Program-made: the position numbers and the translations under genes
Shown: positions 43,726-54,009 of the stretch, one piece after another
Layout of the letters: each line of letters begins with the position of its first letter
How positions within the stretch are numbered: position 1 is the first letter of the stretch
Source of the DNA: Strongylocentrotus droebachiensis
Taxonomy: Eukaryota > Echinodermata > Echinoidea > Camarodonta > Strongylocentrotidae
Assembly (NCBI GenBank): GCA_035222895.1
Contig: JAVYIG010000108.1
Span: 620,001-684,000, forward strand
DNA: 64,000 bases
Direction: 5' to 3'
Notes under the pieces: generated by a model
The model's database searches: none
Seen by the model: only the letters and a program-made list of their open reading frames with translations
What the model was told of the DNA's origin: nothing

Positions 43726-44562
43726 ATGGGGAGAATCTGTGCTGTTATTGGGTGCTCGAACAGTACATTCAAGCTTGATAAATGGTATTCACAATTGTGT
43801 GACAGACATGGCCTGAAATATGGGGCCTGCGTATGCACACCACATTTTGTACCATTCCCTTTTCCTTTGCAAAATAAAGATGCAGACGGCCGTCGACGAT
43901 GGATAAAGGCGATAAATCGAAAACGTCCAAATGGCACAAAATGGGAACCAACGTATGGAGATAGGGTTTGCTCATATCACTTTCGAGACGGACAACCTAG
44001 TGCAGCGTGGCCAGATCCAACAATGAATCTGGGATACAGCTCAGCACACCAGTCTTCACATACATCTCCTCGTCTGACTCCAAGAGGAAGACCTCAGAGC
44101 CCAGAAAAGAAGAAATCAACAAGTAAACGGAAGAGAAAGAAAGTCGACTTGACAGGAGATCCTGACTCACATGAAACCTCTACGGCTGAGGAGCACCAAG
44201 AAATTGATGAGACAGCTTCAAGTAATAAGGAGAAAAGATATGATCATATTGTTGGTGCACATCTCACTGATCACAATTATGGGCTACATTGTGATAAAAG
44301 ATTATGTACCTGCCTTGGATGTGTTGCAAAGCAAAAACAAATTGAAGATCTACAACAGAGGAATAGTCATTTACAGGCAAAGCTGAAAGCTACAAGGAAA
44401 CAGCATGGTAAGAAAGGTGATTTTGATATGACTACTGTTGTCACAAGAACTGATAAAACTGTCAGATTGTACACTGGATTTGAATCCAACAAATCACGAG
44501 TAATGTCCTTTTCCTTTTATTCATCTGATGAAAGGGACATAATGTTTCTGGTGATTTGTTGA
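43726..44562 (+). CDS. THAP-domain protein, transposase-derived, lacking DDE domain
   Basis: 278 residues. The N-terminus is a C2CH THAP zinc finger: C5 and C10 (CAVIGC), a W20, the RRRW block at 56-59, and C82 with H85 in VCSYHF. A basic stretch (EKKKSTSKRKRKK, about 125-140) is a likely nuclear signal. A small cysteine cluster (CTCLGC) precedes a predicted coiled coil rich in K, Q and L (about 205-232). The C-terminus (DKTVRLYTGFESNK) matches the entry to the helix-turn-helix before the DDE domain in THAP-type transposases. The frame then ends after about 25 residues, so the catalytic part is missing. AATAAA signals follow at 44781 and 44785. It could be a broken transposase, a DNA-binding repressor form, or a gene with 3' exons I missed. 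Confidence 0.85.
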   Translation: MGRICAVIGCSNSTFKLDKWYSQLCDRHGLKYGACVCTPHFVPFPFPLQNKDADGRRRWIKAINRKRPNGTKWEPTYGDRVCSYHFRDGQPSAAWPDPTMNLGYSSAHQSSHTSPRLTPRGRPQSPEKKKSTSKRKRKKVDLTGDPDSHETSTAEEHQEIDETASSNKEKRYDHIVGAHLTDHNYGLHCDKRLCTCLGCVAKQKQIEDLQQRNSHLQAKLKATRKQHGKKGDFDMTTVVTRTDKTVRLYTGFESNKSRVMSFSFYSSDERDIMFLVIC

Positions 44563-44780
44563 ACTATTTGATTGGAGCCAAGGAGCCCTATGTCTATATT
44601 AATTAAGAGAAGCAAACATAGGCTGTACAGGAATACAGTAATTGTGCTAATCAAACGCACGGGTATGAACTGGTTAGTGTTTATTTCTGTCTTGAGGCTA
44701 GCTTAACTTGATACATTTATTAGAATATCATATATTTAATGTACCTCTTTATATCTTGTATCAGGGCTGAACATTTATGA

Positions 44781-44790
44781 AATAAATAAA
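44781..44790 (+). terminator. Polyadenylation signals of the THAP gene
   Basis: Two overlapping AATAAA hexamers about 220 bp after the stop codon. Confidence 0.5.
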
Positions 44791-45794
44791 ACATGGACAT
44801 GTGAAATTGACTAACTACATGCATGTGTGTCGGGTTCCAAAGTATTACAAATTTACTGTTTTTCTATAAACATTTACAGGTGTATTTTCTTGGGCTATAG
44901 GAATACTTTTTTTTTTTTTAATAATTGAAGTGTGCTATTTACCAAGGTATTGTATGTTTTGTGTGTGCTTATATTTTTATCAAGACAGAAAATAGGATTT
45001 TTGTATCCTTATGCAATAATAAAGCAGCTAACTACATATGATATGCCGCTCAAAGAGATATCTTGATCATGAGAATAGTTACATTTCTCATCTTATATTT
45101 CTGTTGTAAATAGTGACAGAGAGAGGTTTTCTTCTCCAAGCCGAAATCAGATTTCCGCATGTAGAACACGTGATCGGACTTACAATCGATTGTATCTCTT
45201 TCTGCAACGGGGCCCAGAAGTGATTACTGTTCTTTTAATACTATAAGTTCGAATCGATGTGCATTCTAGTATTCTTGTATGTCCTATAGAGTAGTATTAA
45301 ATTAGTTTTTGTACAATATATTTGCTGTCCCCAAATTATTTGGTGGAATTGATGGAATAAATGAAGATAACATTTTCAGTAGTCATCTTCATTTATAAGA
45401 ATAAATTGGTGTTGATTCCCTGACTAAAGCTGTTAAAGTTTGTTCTCTTGCCTTTACTTCATGCAAGAAAAGCATACCGTATTCAAAGGTGTAATTGTAG
45501 ATTTCACCTTTTCTGTACCTCAAATTAGAATGTTGATGTTTGCCAACAGCCCAACATGGTATACTACACGCACATTGTATTACTTCTTTATATTACTTGT
45601 TACTTTTGTCTAGATATTGCAGAAGGTAAACCGCATATATATGGCAACAGTGTCATATGCCGGCGGTTATTTTCTCTTACCCACTATGCATAGTGGAAAC
45701 TGAAACCGGTCATTCATGTTGTCAATAAAATGTGATTTTGATATGAAAACAAATTGTTTGATCTTATGATTTTATTGGTTATAATGTGATGTAA

Positions 45795-46310
45795 AGAGTG
45801 CATGTGCACCCTGCAATGTGCAATTCTACACCATATAAAGGTTGCAAATCTACACCCCTAAAGGTGCTTGCTTGCATCCCAAGGGGTGTATGTATGCACC
45901 CTTCAGGGAACAATTGTGGACCCCAAACCCCTGCACCCTATATGGGACAAGTCTGCACCCCAAACTGGGGCGCAAACAAGCACCCTTAGGGGGTGCAGAC
46001 CGCTAATACAATAGCAGCCACCTATAGGGTGCAATTTTGCACCCCCAATTGAGGTGCAAAATTGCACCCCTATTTGGGGTGCAGACTTGCACCCTATAGG
46101 TGGCTGCTATTGTAGCAGCGGTCTGCACCCCTAAGGGTGCTCGTTTGCACCTCTAAGGATACTCTTTTTTCACCTCTAAGGGACCAAATCTGCACCCCAA
46201 ATAAGGGTGCAATTTTGCACCCCAATTGGGGATGCAAAATTGCACCCTATAGGTGGCCGCTATTGTAGCAGCGGTCTGCACCCTATAGGGTGCAAATTTG
46301 TACCATTATT
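45795..46310. repeat. Right GGGTGCA word array
   Basis: About twenty copies of GCACCC/GGGTGC in both orientations. Local perfect palindromes occur, for example GCACCCTATAGGGTGC near 46280, and longer paired arms lie around 46000-46110 (AGCAGCCACCTATAGGGTGC with its complement). Confidence 0.85.
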
Positions 46311-46383
46311 TTTTAGTGTGTTCGATGAACAGTTACCCCCTGGTTTGATTGAGTAGTACAATTTTGGAGTACAATAATAACTA

Positions 46384-47128
46384 TTTGTTTTTTTATTTAT
46401 TTATTTAAATACGTGATTGCAAAACATGCTTTCAGCTTAGCATAGCTGTTTTTCAACATGTCCGTACTTGGTACATCAAAATACAGATGATTAAACAGAT
46501 AAAAACACAAAATTAAACAATAACAAATACATAATATCAAAATAAGTAAACATTTATTTAAGAAAAATACAGTGCAAGTTAAACAGAAGAGGGAAACAAA
46601 ATTATATCTAGAAAGGGTGGGGATTTAATTGAGAAATCAATCTGGTGAAAATATTATTAAAGTTACTTTTCAAGCGGTTTGACTCTGGGAGTTCATTAAA
46701 CAGTTTTATACTAATACCTGCTATATCTACAATCTACATTCAAAACTATTCTCAAGGCCCTATTTTTTAATATTTTCAATTTAATTAAATGATGGGAAGA
46801 AGGACAAAGCTAAATAACATGACAATAATCGAAATACGATTGAATCATTGTGTGATATAAGACAATAGCAGTGTCCCTATCAAAAATTGGTCTAGCTCGT
46901 CGCAACCCGTAAATATTTCTGAGTATCTTAAATTTTGTATTTTCAATTTGAGGGGAACATGACGATGATTTATCCAAAATGACACCTAAATATTTTATTT
47001 CATCAGTAATTTTAAAAGAATGACCGTTGATACATACTGTGACAAGCTTACATTTCAGAAATGTTTTCCTTGTCTTAATCAGAACAATCTTACAATTTCT
47101 TTCTTTCATTAAGTATCGTTCATTATGT
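46384..47128 (-). mobile_element. L2-like LINE 3' fragment, 5'-truncated
   Basis: The minus-strand frame reads KIVLIKTRKTFLKCKL, then HSFKITDEIKYLGVILDKSS and a tail ending TMIQSYFDYCHVI. KYLGV.LD and the Y..YC end are the C-terminal RT region of L2/CR1 elements. The 3' part is untranslated. Inserted in the flank repeat at the same site as 17604-18628. The tandem copy at 48955 lacks it and shows GAGTACAGTAACATTT as the uninterrupted site. Confidence 0.8.
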
Positions 47129-47348
47129 GAACCTGCACCTAAAATAACCACCTCCATTCCTCGAAATGTTTACCTAGTTACCTTATGTATATTCGATACC
47201 AATCATGTCGTAGTACAATAAAATCGGGGCAGGAGATTTTTTGCGGGCGTTACGGAGTGGTGGGGGGGGGGGGGGTGCTGCGACTTCGGCTAATTATTCT
47301 GAATACGCCACTGTTCTTAACCATCAGCAAAACAAAATGAGATACAAA

Positions 47349-48493
47349 CAGGGGGGGGGGTCACAAAGACTTAGCTTGACTTTAAGTTGGACTTAGCTAT
47401 GGCAGGCCGTTCATTTTATTTCCCTTCAATAATGAATTTTCAAAAATTGTAAATCCTGTAGATTTGTGCCCATGATTATTTGTGAGAGACCAATGCCAGT
47501 TACTGGTGAGAGCAAACAGTGGCATGAACAGCCTGCCACACTGTAAACAAATAATAGTCGAAATAACTCAATAAAATTGAGGAAAAGAATTGCCTTTTTT
47601 TTATTAAGTAAATATACCTACGGCATCTTAAGTAGAATTTACTTATTTTGCTGAATAAATTTTTACTCAGTTAAATCGAGTTACATTAACGTAAATAATT
47701 TAAGTATTGTTATCATTTTAGATAATTAAAAAAAAGCTATGATAGGATTACATATTGCACGATTTGGTACCCATCTAATCTAACAAGTAACATCCACTAA
47801 TCATTCACTACTTCTATTTAAGATTAATCACTAATCACTAACACTACTTCTATTTAAGATTAAGATTCGACACATATTGAAAGGCTCCAAATTTTATATC
47901 TACTTGATCGTAGCATCTTAAAACGAAAATTGGTTGACAATTTCCTGAAATTTCAAATTTTGATTTGTTTTGAACTGGGTAACAATTAAAAATTGTCTTG
48001 TCTTTGCTTAGCCATGTTAAATGAATTAGTAAATGTTTTAAAGTCCTTAAATTTTCATTTTACCACAAAAAAGAATTGTTTTATTTAAAAAAGAGTTTAA
48101 TTTGGTCTTAACGAATATTCATAAATTATGTAAATATTTCTATTACGCACTGCATCGGTCCTTACTTTAAAAAGATAAGAATAATCAACATAAATTGTTT
48201 GAGTAATACGTATAATTTCTGATTTTGAGTTAAAATTACTAAATTAATACAAGCTGAAATTACTTAAAGTTCTTATGTATTTGATTTTACTTAAATATTC
48301 CACGTATGTTCTACTAAATTGAAAGTTTGAGTTAGCAAGACTTAAATTTATTGCGTAAGTGGCAAAACTAATGTTTTTTAAGTAAATTCTACATGGAAAA
48401 AATACGTAAAAATTACCAATGAACAAATTATTTTTTACAGTGCATAGTTAAGTCCAACTTAAAGTCGATGTTAGTCTTTGTGAAACACCTTCC
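47349..48493. mobile_element. Outer inverted-repeat element in flank copy R1
   Basis: The left arm TCACAAAGACTTAGCTTGAC, then TTTAAGTTGGACTTAGCTAT and GGCAGGCCGTTCAT, is matched by a right arm in complement that is interrupted by a second element. Both ends start CAGG when read inward. The sister repeat at 49203-49225 runs through without it (GATACAAACAGTTTTTACAA). No target duplication is clear. Confidence 0.8.
47539..48442. mobile_element. CACTG-ended element nested in outer element, CA target duplication
   Basis: 904 bp from CACTGTAAACAAATAAT to ATTATTTTTTACAGTG. CA lies on both sides (47537-47538, 48443-48444). Removing the element and one CA restores the right arm as GCCTGCCATAGTTAAGTCC, which matches the uninterrupted left arm. 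The interior is crowded with AAGTAAAT, ACTTAAA and GAGTTA words on both strands. No coding potential. Confidence 0.9.
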
Positions 48494-48849
48494 TGTTTTG
48501 ACAAGAAGGTAACATAATTACCGAGATGGGCATGTTGACTGCGATGTAGGCCTATATAAATCATGGAAAAGCAGTATAAAGCCTTATCATTCGCGTGAAA
48601 TTAGCATTGAACCATACAAAATAAGCCTAATGATTATATCCTTGCCAAAAACTATTTCGAAATGTGTTTCTTTAAAAGACGTAAATTGAATCAGTCTGTA
48701 ATACAGCGGCATATTATCTCGAGAAGATCAAGAGTTCCTGTCCAGCCTGCCATTTGATTACAATTTGTGGTGTTTGTAAATGAGCCCCCTCTTTATTTTA
48801 AAGACACTTGCCAACAAACAAAATTCGAAATACACAGCCCCTCGTGCGG

Positions 48850-50140
48850 GGCATGTAACCATAGATTATATCTTTCTATGCAATTAATCATCAATTCCCT
48901 ATTCGATGAACAGATATCCCTGTTTTGGTTGAGTAATATTTGGAGTACAGTAACATTTCTGCACCTAAAATACCCACTCTCCATTCCTCGAAACGTTTAC
49001 CTATAGTTTCCTTATGTATATCCGATACCAATCATGTCTTAGTACAATAAAACAGATTGAGGATGCTGTACACCAAATACAGGTAGCTATTGATTTTTTG
49101 CGGGCGTTACAGATCAGGCGCCGGGGGAGGCGGCTGCAAAATCGGTTATACCATATTCTGGATACGCCACTGTTCCTAACCATCATCAATACAAAATGAG
49201 ATACAAACAGTTTTTACAAGAAGATAGACATAATTACCGAGATGGGCATGTTGACTGCGATGTAGGTCTATATGAATCATGGAAAAGCAATATAGCGTCC
49301 TGTCATTCAGGGGAAAGTATTGAACCATACCAAAAAAGCCATATGATTTTATCCTTGGAAAAACTGTTTCGAAATTATGTTCTTTAAAAGACGTGAATCT
49401 AATCCCGGAAGTGAATCAGACTGTAAAATATCGGCGAGAATTCAAAATCGCGAGTTTCAGTCCAGCCTGCTCAAATGATTAAAATTTGCGGCCTTTGTAC
49501 ATGAGCCCCCTTTTTATTTCAAAGACACATGCCAACAACCACGACAATAGTTCGAAATACACAGCCTCATCATGCGTGTATTAACAGGTCTAACAGGATG
49601 TTGATGAATTACAGATAAATAATTATAACATCAAGAGAAAGACGAATGTCACGTACATCATACAATTTGGTGTAGATAAAACAACGAAATAGCCACTTAC
49701 ATCGCGCAACTAGTGACACTTTTGCAGCATAAACAGTTCCATTCAGATATTGAGGCACGATCTTAGGATCGTTCATATTTTATGAGGCAATTGAATAGGG
49801 CTAATTGAAAACATGTCTTTACGCCATAGTGTCAAATTCATATTATGACTTAAGCAACGGGCGTATCTCACTGAGCGTCGAGTGCTTGTGAACGTAACGG
49901 ATTTGGGTTTCGTCAGGGTGCGTAAAAGGTTGCAAAGGTTTCTTAAAGGGTTGCAAGAAAGTTCGCAAACAGTTTTCATTATCGCAAACAGTCGTTCTTG
50001 TCGCAAAGCAATTTTGAACATTGAACATGTTCAAAACAAATTTGCTAATCTATTTTTCCGCAAACAAAAAAGTCGTAAGCCTTTGCAAACTGTCGTAAGA
50101 GGGCGTCGCCAGGGGCGTAATTCGCATGAATTTAAATAGC
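48850..50140. repeat. Propeller-gene 5' flank repeat, copy R2
   Basis: Uninterrupted tandem copy of the flank: TAACCATAGATTATATCTTT through GGGCTAATTGAAAACATG and the GGGCGTATCTCACTGAGC start of a word array at 49859. It serves as the empty-site reference for the insertions in copy R1. Confidence 0.8.
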
Positions 50141-50143
50141 GAG

Positions 50144-51890
50144 TTCCAGTCCAGTCTGCTCATATGATTAAAATTTGCGGCGTTTATATATGAGCCCACT
50201 CTTTATTTCAAGGACACATGCCAACAACCACGACAATAGTTCGAAATACACAGCCTCATCATGCGTGTATTAACATGACTAACAGGATGTTGATGAATTA
50301 TAGATAAATAATTATAACATGAAGAGAAAGACGAATGTCACGTACATCATACAATTTGGTGTAGATAAAATAGTGAAAAAAGAACGAAATAGCCACTTAC
50401 ATCGCGCAACTTGTGACACTTTTGCAGCATAAACAGTTCCATTCAGATATTGTGGCACGATCTTAAGATCGTTTATATTTTATGAGGCAATTGAATAGGG
50501 CTAATTGAAAATATGTCTTTACGCCATAGTGTCAAATTCATATTATGACTTAAGCAAAGGGCGTATCTCACTGAGCGTCGAGTGCTTGCGAACGTAACGG
50601 ATTTGGGTTTCGCCAGGGTTCGTAAAAGGTTGTGTAATGGTACACTCATTTGGGCTAAAGGGGGCGCTAGAGCCATAGAAAAGCCGGGTTGGGTTGATTA
50701 ATGGTAAGATTATTAGTTTGACTTGGTATACACCTAAAAGCTAAATAACATTAATTATGTTTCCAATAGTATGCCAGGAACTGGTAAACAACCCCTGGTT
50801 TTGAATTCTTGAATTAAGTGTTCATTTCGATAAGCACGTTGGAAATGAATTCCTGCATCAAGATGTACATGTACAGGTGTTCATTTCCAACAACACATTA
50901 GACAATAGCCTGTTTTGCCGGGGACGCGACATTCTCGCGAAGAGATAGACTCCTCCCATTTTTGTCGGTGACCAGTTTAAATCACTCGTATCTATGATGC
51001 TTTGTCATTGGTTATAATTAATTAAAGGTATAACGTCTCTTTTAATTAGTCGGTTGACCTAAGGATAATTGCATGTATCCCGTCTTGTAATTGGTTGGCG
51101 GAGTAAGGGTCCTCCTGGTTGGCTGGGTATACCATGGGATATCTAAACCTCTTCGGGTGCCGGAGTACTTAAACGCCATGTGCGGGATTTTGTGGTTAGT
51201 TTTATTTCATTCCTTTACCATGTTCAGTAGGATGTGCTGCTAATTTCAATCAATAGGGCCGCCCAGCCTATGAGAGAAGCAGTTTATTTACCAATTTCAT
51301 ATAATAATAATAATCGTCGTTTGCAACGATTGAAGCTTCGGCTGATATATATATTTAATAAAGTGGACTTCAAATGTAATTCCGAGCATCTTGTGTTTCA
51401 TTTACGTTTGAGCTTGTCATCTTCAACTCATTTACTGGCCCACCACAGTTGCAAAGGTTTCTTAAAGGGTTGCCTGAAAGTTCACAAACAGTTTTCATTG
51501 TCGCAAACAGTCGTTCTTGTTGCAAAGCAATTTTGAACATTGAACACGTTCAAAACAAATTTGCTAATCTATTTTTCCGCAAACAAAACAGTCGTAAGCC
51601 TTTGCAAACTGTCGTAAGAGGGCGTCGCCAGGGGCGTAATTCGCATGAATTTAAATAGCGAGTTCCAGTCCAGTCTGCTCATATGATTAAAATTTGCGGC
51701 GTTTATACATGAGCCCACTCTTTATTTCAAAGACACATGCCAACAACCACGACAATAGTTCGAAATCGTTTATATTTTATGAGGCAATTGAATAGGGCTA
51801 ATTGAAAATATGTCTTTACGCCATAGTGTCCAATTCATATTATGATTTGAGTAAAGGGCGTATCTCACTGAGCGTCGAGTGCTTGCAAAA
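50144..51890. repeat. Further partial tandem copies of the flank repeat
   Basis: GAGTTCCAGTCCAGTCTGCT starts at about 50142 and again at about 51660; both match 49450 onward. The first copy is split by the solo LTR at 50633-51447, and the second has internal deletions (51766 onward). Word-array starts recur at 50562 and 51857. Confidence 0.8.
50633..51447. mobile_element. Solo LTR, 815 bp, with GTTG target duplication
   Basis: Begins TGTAATGGTACACTC and ends GGCCCACCACA (TG...CA ends), flanked by GTTG on both sides (50629-50632, 51448-51451). The tandem copy at 49925 reads AAAGGTTGCAAAGG with a single GTTG, i.e. the empty site. An AATAAA lies at about 51356. A 4-bp duplication suits a Gypsy- or BEL-type LTR retrotransposon. 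Internal genes are gone, as after LTR-LTR recombination. Confidence 0.9.
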
Positions 51891-52014
51891 GTGTCTTAAA
51901 TGGTTGCAAGAAACTTGGCAAACAATTGTTCTTGTCGCAAAGCAATTTTGAACATTAAACATGTTCAACATTTCTTAACGAATCTATTTTTCCGCAAACA
52001 AGACAGTTGTAAGA

Positions 52015-52920
52015 GGGCGTCGCCAGTGGCGTAATGAGCGATTTTTGTTTTATTTCGGGGGGGGGGGGGGGGGCAGAAGAAAAGAAAAAAAACATGATAC
52101 CACACTTACATGCAGGCCCCAATTGCTGTCTCCTTCCTGGAATAAAAACGAGGCCTTCTGATTGATTACAAAATAGAGATCTGTCACGTCGTGAGACGTT
52201 TTATACGCTTTGTTGCTGCACAGTGCACAAAGGCGGTGGTCCGGTACTTCACCAGTGATGTAGTAATTGCAAAAAATATGGGTCGTCGCTAAGCCCTTTT
52301 CAGTAGGGGAGGGGGAGGGGTGTAGAGGCTATATATATATATATATATTAATATATTAATATATTAATGCCAATGTCCCAATGTCTACAAATTTAACCCT
52401 ATAAACCCGGGGCCAGGTACTCAGTTATTTTTCAGTTTCTCCCCTTTGGCATTTCATTTAATTATTAGAGAAAGGAGACGATCCGTTGTAATGTTCTCGA
52501 CTCTTAATTCTTGTCTAAATTCAGCTTCCCCCTCCCGTGCGAAGCGCGGAAGCTTTCACGTTTCAATAAATTATTACTCTTTTCTTGTTTGAATTCATTT
52601 TCGCACATCCCGCGCGAAGCGCGGATGCTAAAGAAGACGATTCGTTGTATTGTGTCTAGCTTGTCTGAATTCAGTTTTCCCCTCCCGCGCTAAGCGTGGA
52701 AGCTCTGACGTAGCTCTGACGTAGCGGAAGCTGTCACGTTTCATTAGATTACCAGAGAAAGAAGACGATTCGTATGATATTATCTGAATGCAGCCCCCCC
52801 CCCCACCCCCAGCCCCCTCCCCCTCCCGCGTGAAGCGCGGAAGCTTTTACGTTTTATTAAATTATTAGAGAAAGAAGACGATTCGTTGTACCGTTCTCGA
52901 CTCTTAATCCTACACACAGA
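52015..52920. mobile_element. hAT-like repeat family fragments, opposite orientation
   Basis: GGGCGTCGCCAGTGGCG at 52017 and GGGTCGTCGCTAAGCCC at 52280 are hAT-style ends. From 52450 to 52910 four units with GCGAAGCGCGGAAGCT, AGAAGACGATTCGTTG and CGACTCTTAATCC repeat, the reverse complement of the units at 7455-8000. TA microsatellite at 52331-52370. Confidence 0.7.
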
Positions 52921-53570
52921 GAAATAAAAGGTGTTCTTGGGGAGTAAAACGAACTTGGAAAAATAGGGCGCCCCCTATTACACCTGTTAGGGAGTAAAAC
53001 ATGGAAATACGCAAGGGTGTATATTTGAGGGATGTAAATTTACACCATATTTTAGTCAGACGAGCTCTGATTGGTCAGTGCATATACGCATGCGCTACAG
53101 CGATGGCGCATCGTGTCAATATAGGAACTTCCAATTAACATATTTTAGTCATGTTAGGGGAATTATCATGTTTCATTTGGGCATATTATTTGTGTGAAAG
53201 TTATCTGATCAAGACTATTAGGGGTTGTACCAAAGGTTTTGACTTACTTGACTTATGCCGTCCACGCAGGCCAGGGGCCTCGTGATTACTTCTGTATGGT
53301 GATGGTATGCCAAGTTTTTCTGTCCGCAGCCAGTCTTGATGCATATGTCAGCCTTGGTATGGATCTTGCTTTGCAGTCCTCTGATAGTCAGTCCGCAACG
53401 CCCGCGATAATTAGGCAGAATGACCAAATTTATACAGCACCCGGAAGTGCGATAAACCGTCGTATTTCGTGTCCCGCGATTTGCGAGATTTCGTGAGACT
53501 TTTGCACAGGTCAACAAACTTTATCACAGCTGCTTTGCCTTTCACTGTGCTGCGTAACATGTAGGGGTAA
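52913..53570. mobile_element. Single end of a CACA-type element
   Basis: CACACAGAGAAATAAAAGGTG resembles the terminus of the THAP element at 42694. The next 150 bp carry GGAGTAAAAC twice and TTACACC/GGGTGTA words. A CpG-richer patch with GCATGCGCTACAGCG at 53085-53110 precedes a possible donor (ATGTAGGG before GTAAGT, 53565). The partner end is not found before the fold-back element. Confidence 0.45.
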
Positions 53571-53993
53571 GTGTATCTCCATACTTTTTACGTATTTTGA
53601 TATGAAATTTTCCTAATTTTACCGCATCTGAGCGATTGTAAATAGTCGAAATGTGTCCAATTCTCCTTCTTTCGTAGGAGGTATTCTGACATTATCTTGC
53701 ATTTAGCGTGTTCCTGACCGATATAAGAGATTTTTTCCCCAATTCTTCGATTTTCACAAAAACAATGTTGGCAGAAGTGAAAAAGTGCAGAGTTCGATTG
53801 ATGCACGATGTATTTTATTAGCTTTTATGGCCATGAAAGTTACACATTTTTCGATTTTCAACCAGAAGTTGTGTGACGGCTACGCTAAAAACACTCATTT
53901 TTTGCCGATATGGCGCGAAAAGTGTACGTTTGGCCAACATGGCCGCACTTTCGTATTCATCACCGTGACCGCGTACCGGTCCCATACATAGCC
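53160..53993. other. Unclassified stretch next to fold-back element
   Basis: Contains GCGTGTTCCTGACCGATATA at 53709, which recurs at 60713 (CCGTGTTCCTGACCGATATA), and open frames on both strands at 53218-53517 with no recognisable protein. It shares no sequence with the gene blocks. Confidence 0.35.
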
Positions 53994-54009
53994 TTTTCTG
54001 TGGGGTCTA

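Larger units (their letters stand above)
42694..46320. mobile_element. THAP-protein transposon, 3.6 kb, with TT target duplication
   Basis: The left end CACAATAAGAAATAGGGG and the complement of the right end, CACACTAAAAAATAATGG, agree over about 20 bp (both then read TACA...TTTG). TT flanks both sides (42692-42693, 46321-46322). The tandem copy at 48898-48908 shows the empty site CTATTCGATGAAC. Arrays of the word GGGTGCA/TGCACCC line both ends (42715-42860 and 45795-46310), and a single gene lies between. The CAC-terminus and 2-bp duplication resemble EnSpm/CACTA- or ISL2EU-type elements; the encoded protein favours a THAP-associated family. Confidence 0.85.
42590..48850. repeat. Propeller-gene 5' flank repeat, copy R1 (expanded by insertions)
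   Basis: After removing the THAP element (42694-46320), the LINE (46384-47128) and the nested elements (47349-48493), the remainder is colinear with 48850-50140 and 17160-19650. Confidence 0.75.

Noticed and set aside
53218..53517. Overlapping open frames on both strands of about 85-99 codons
   Set aside because: No domain, no splice or codon-pattern support, and located in sequence that looks transposon-derived.
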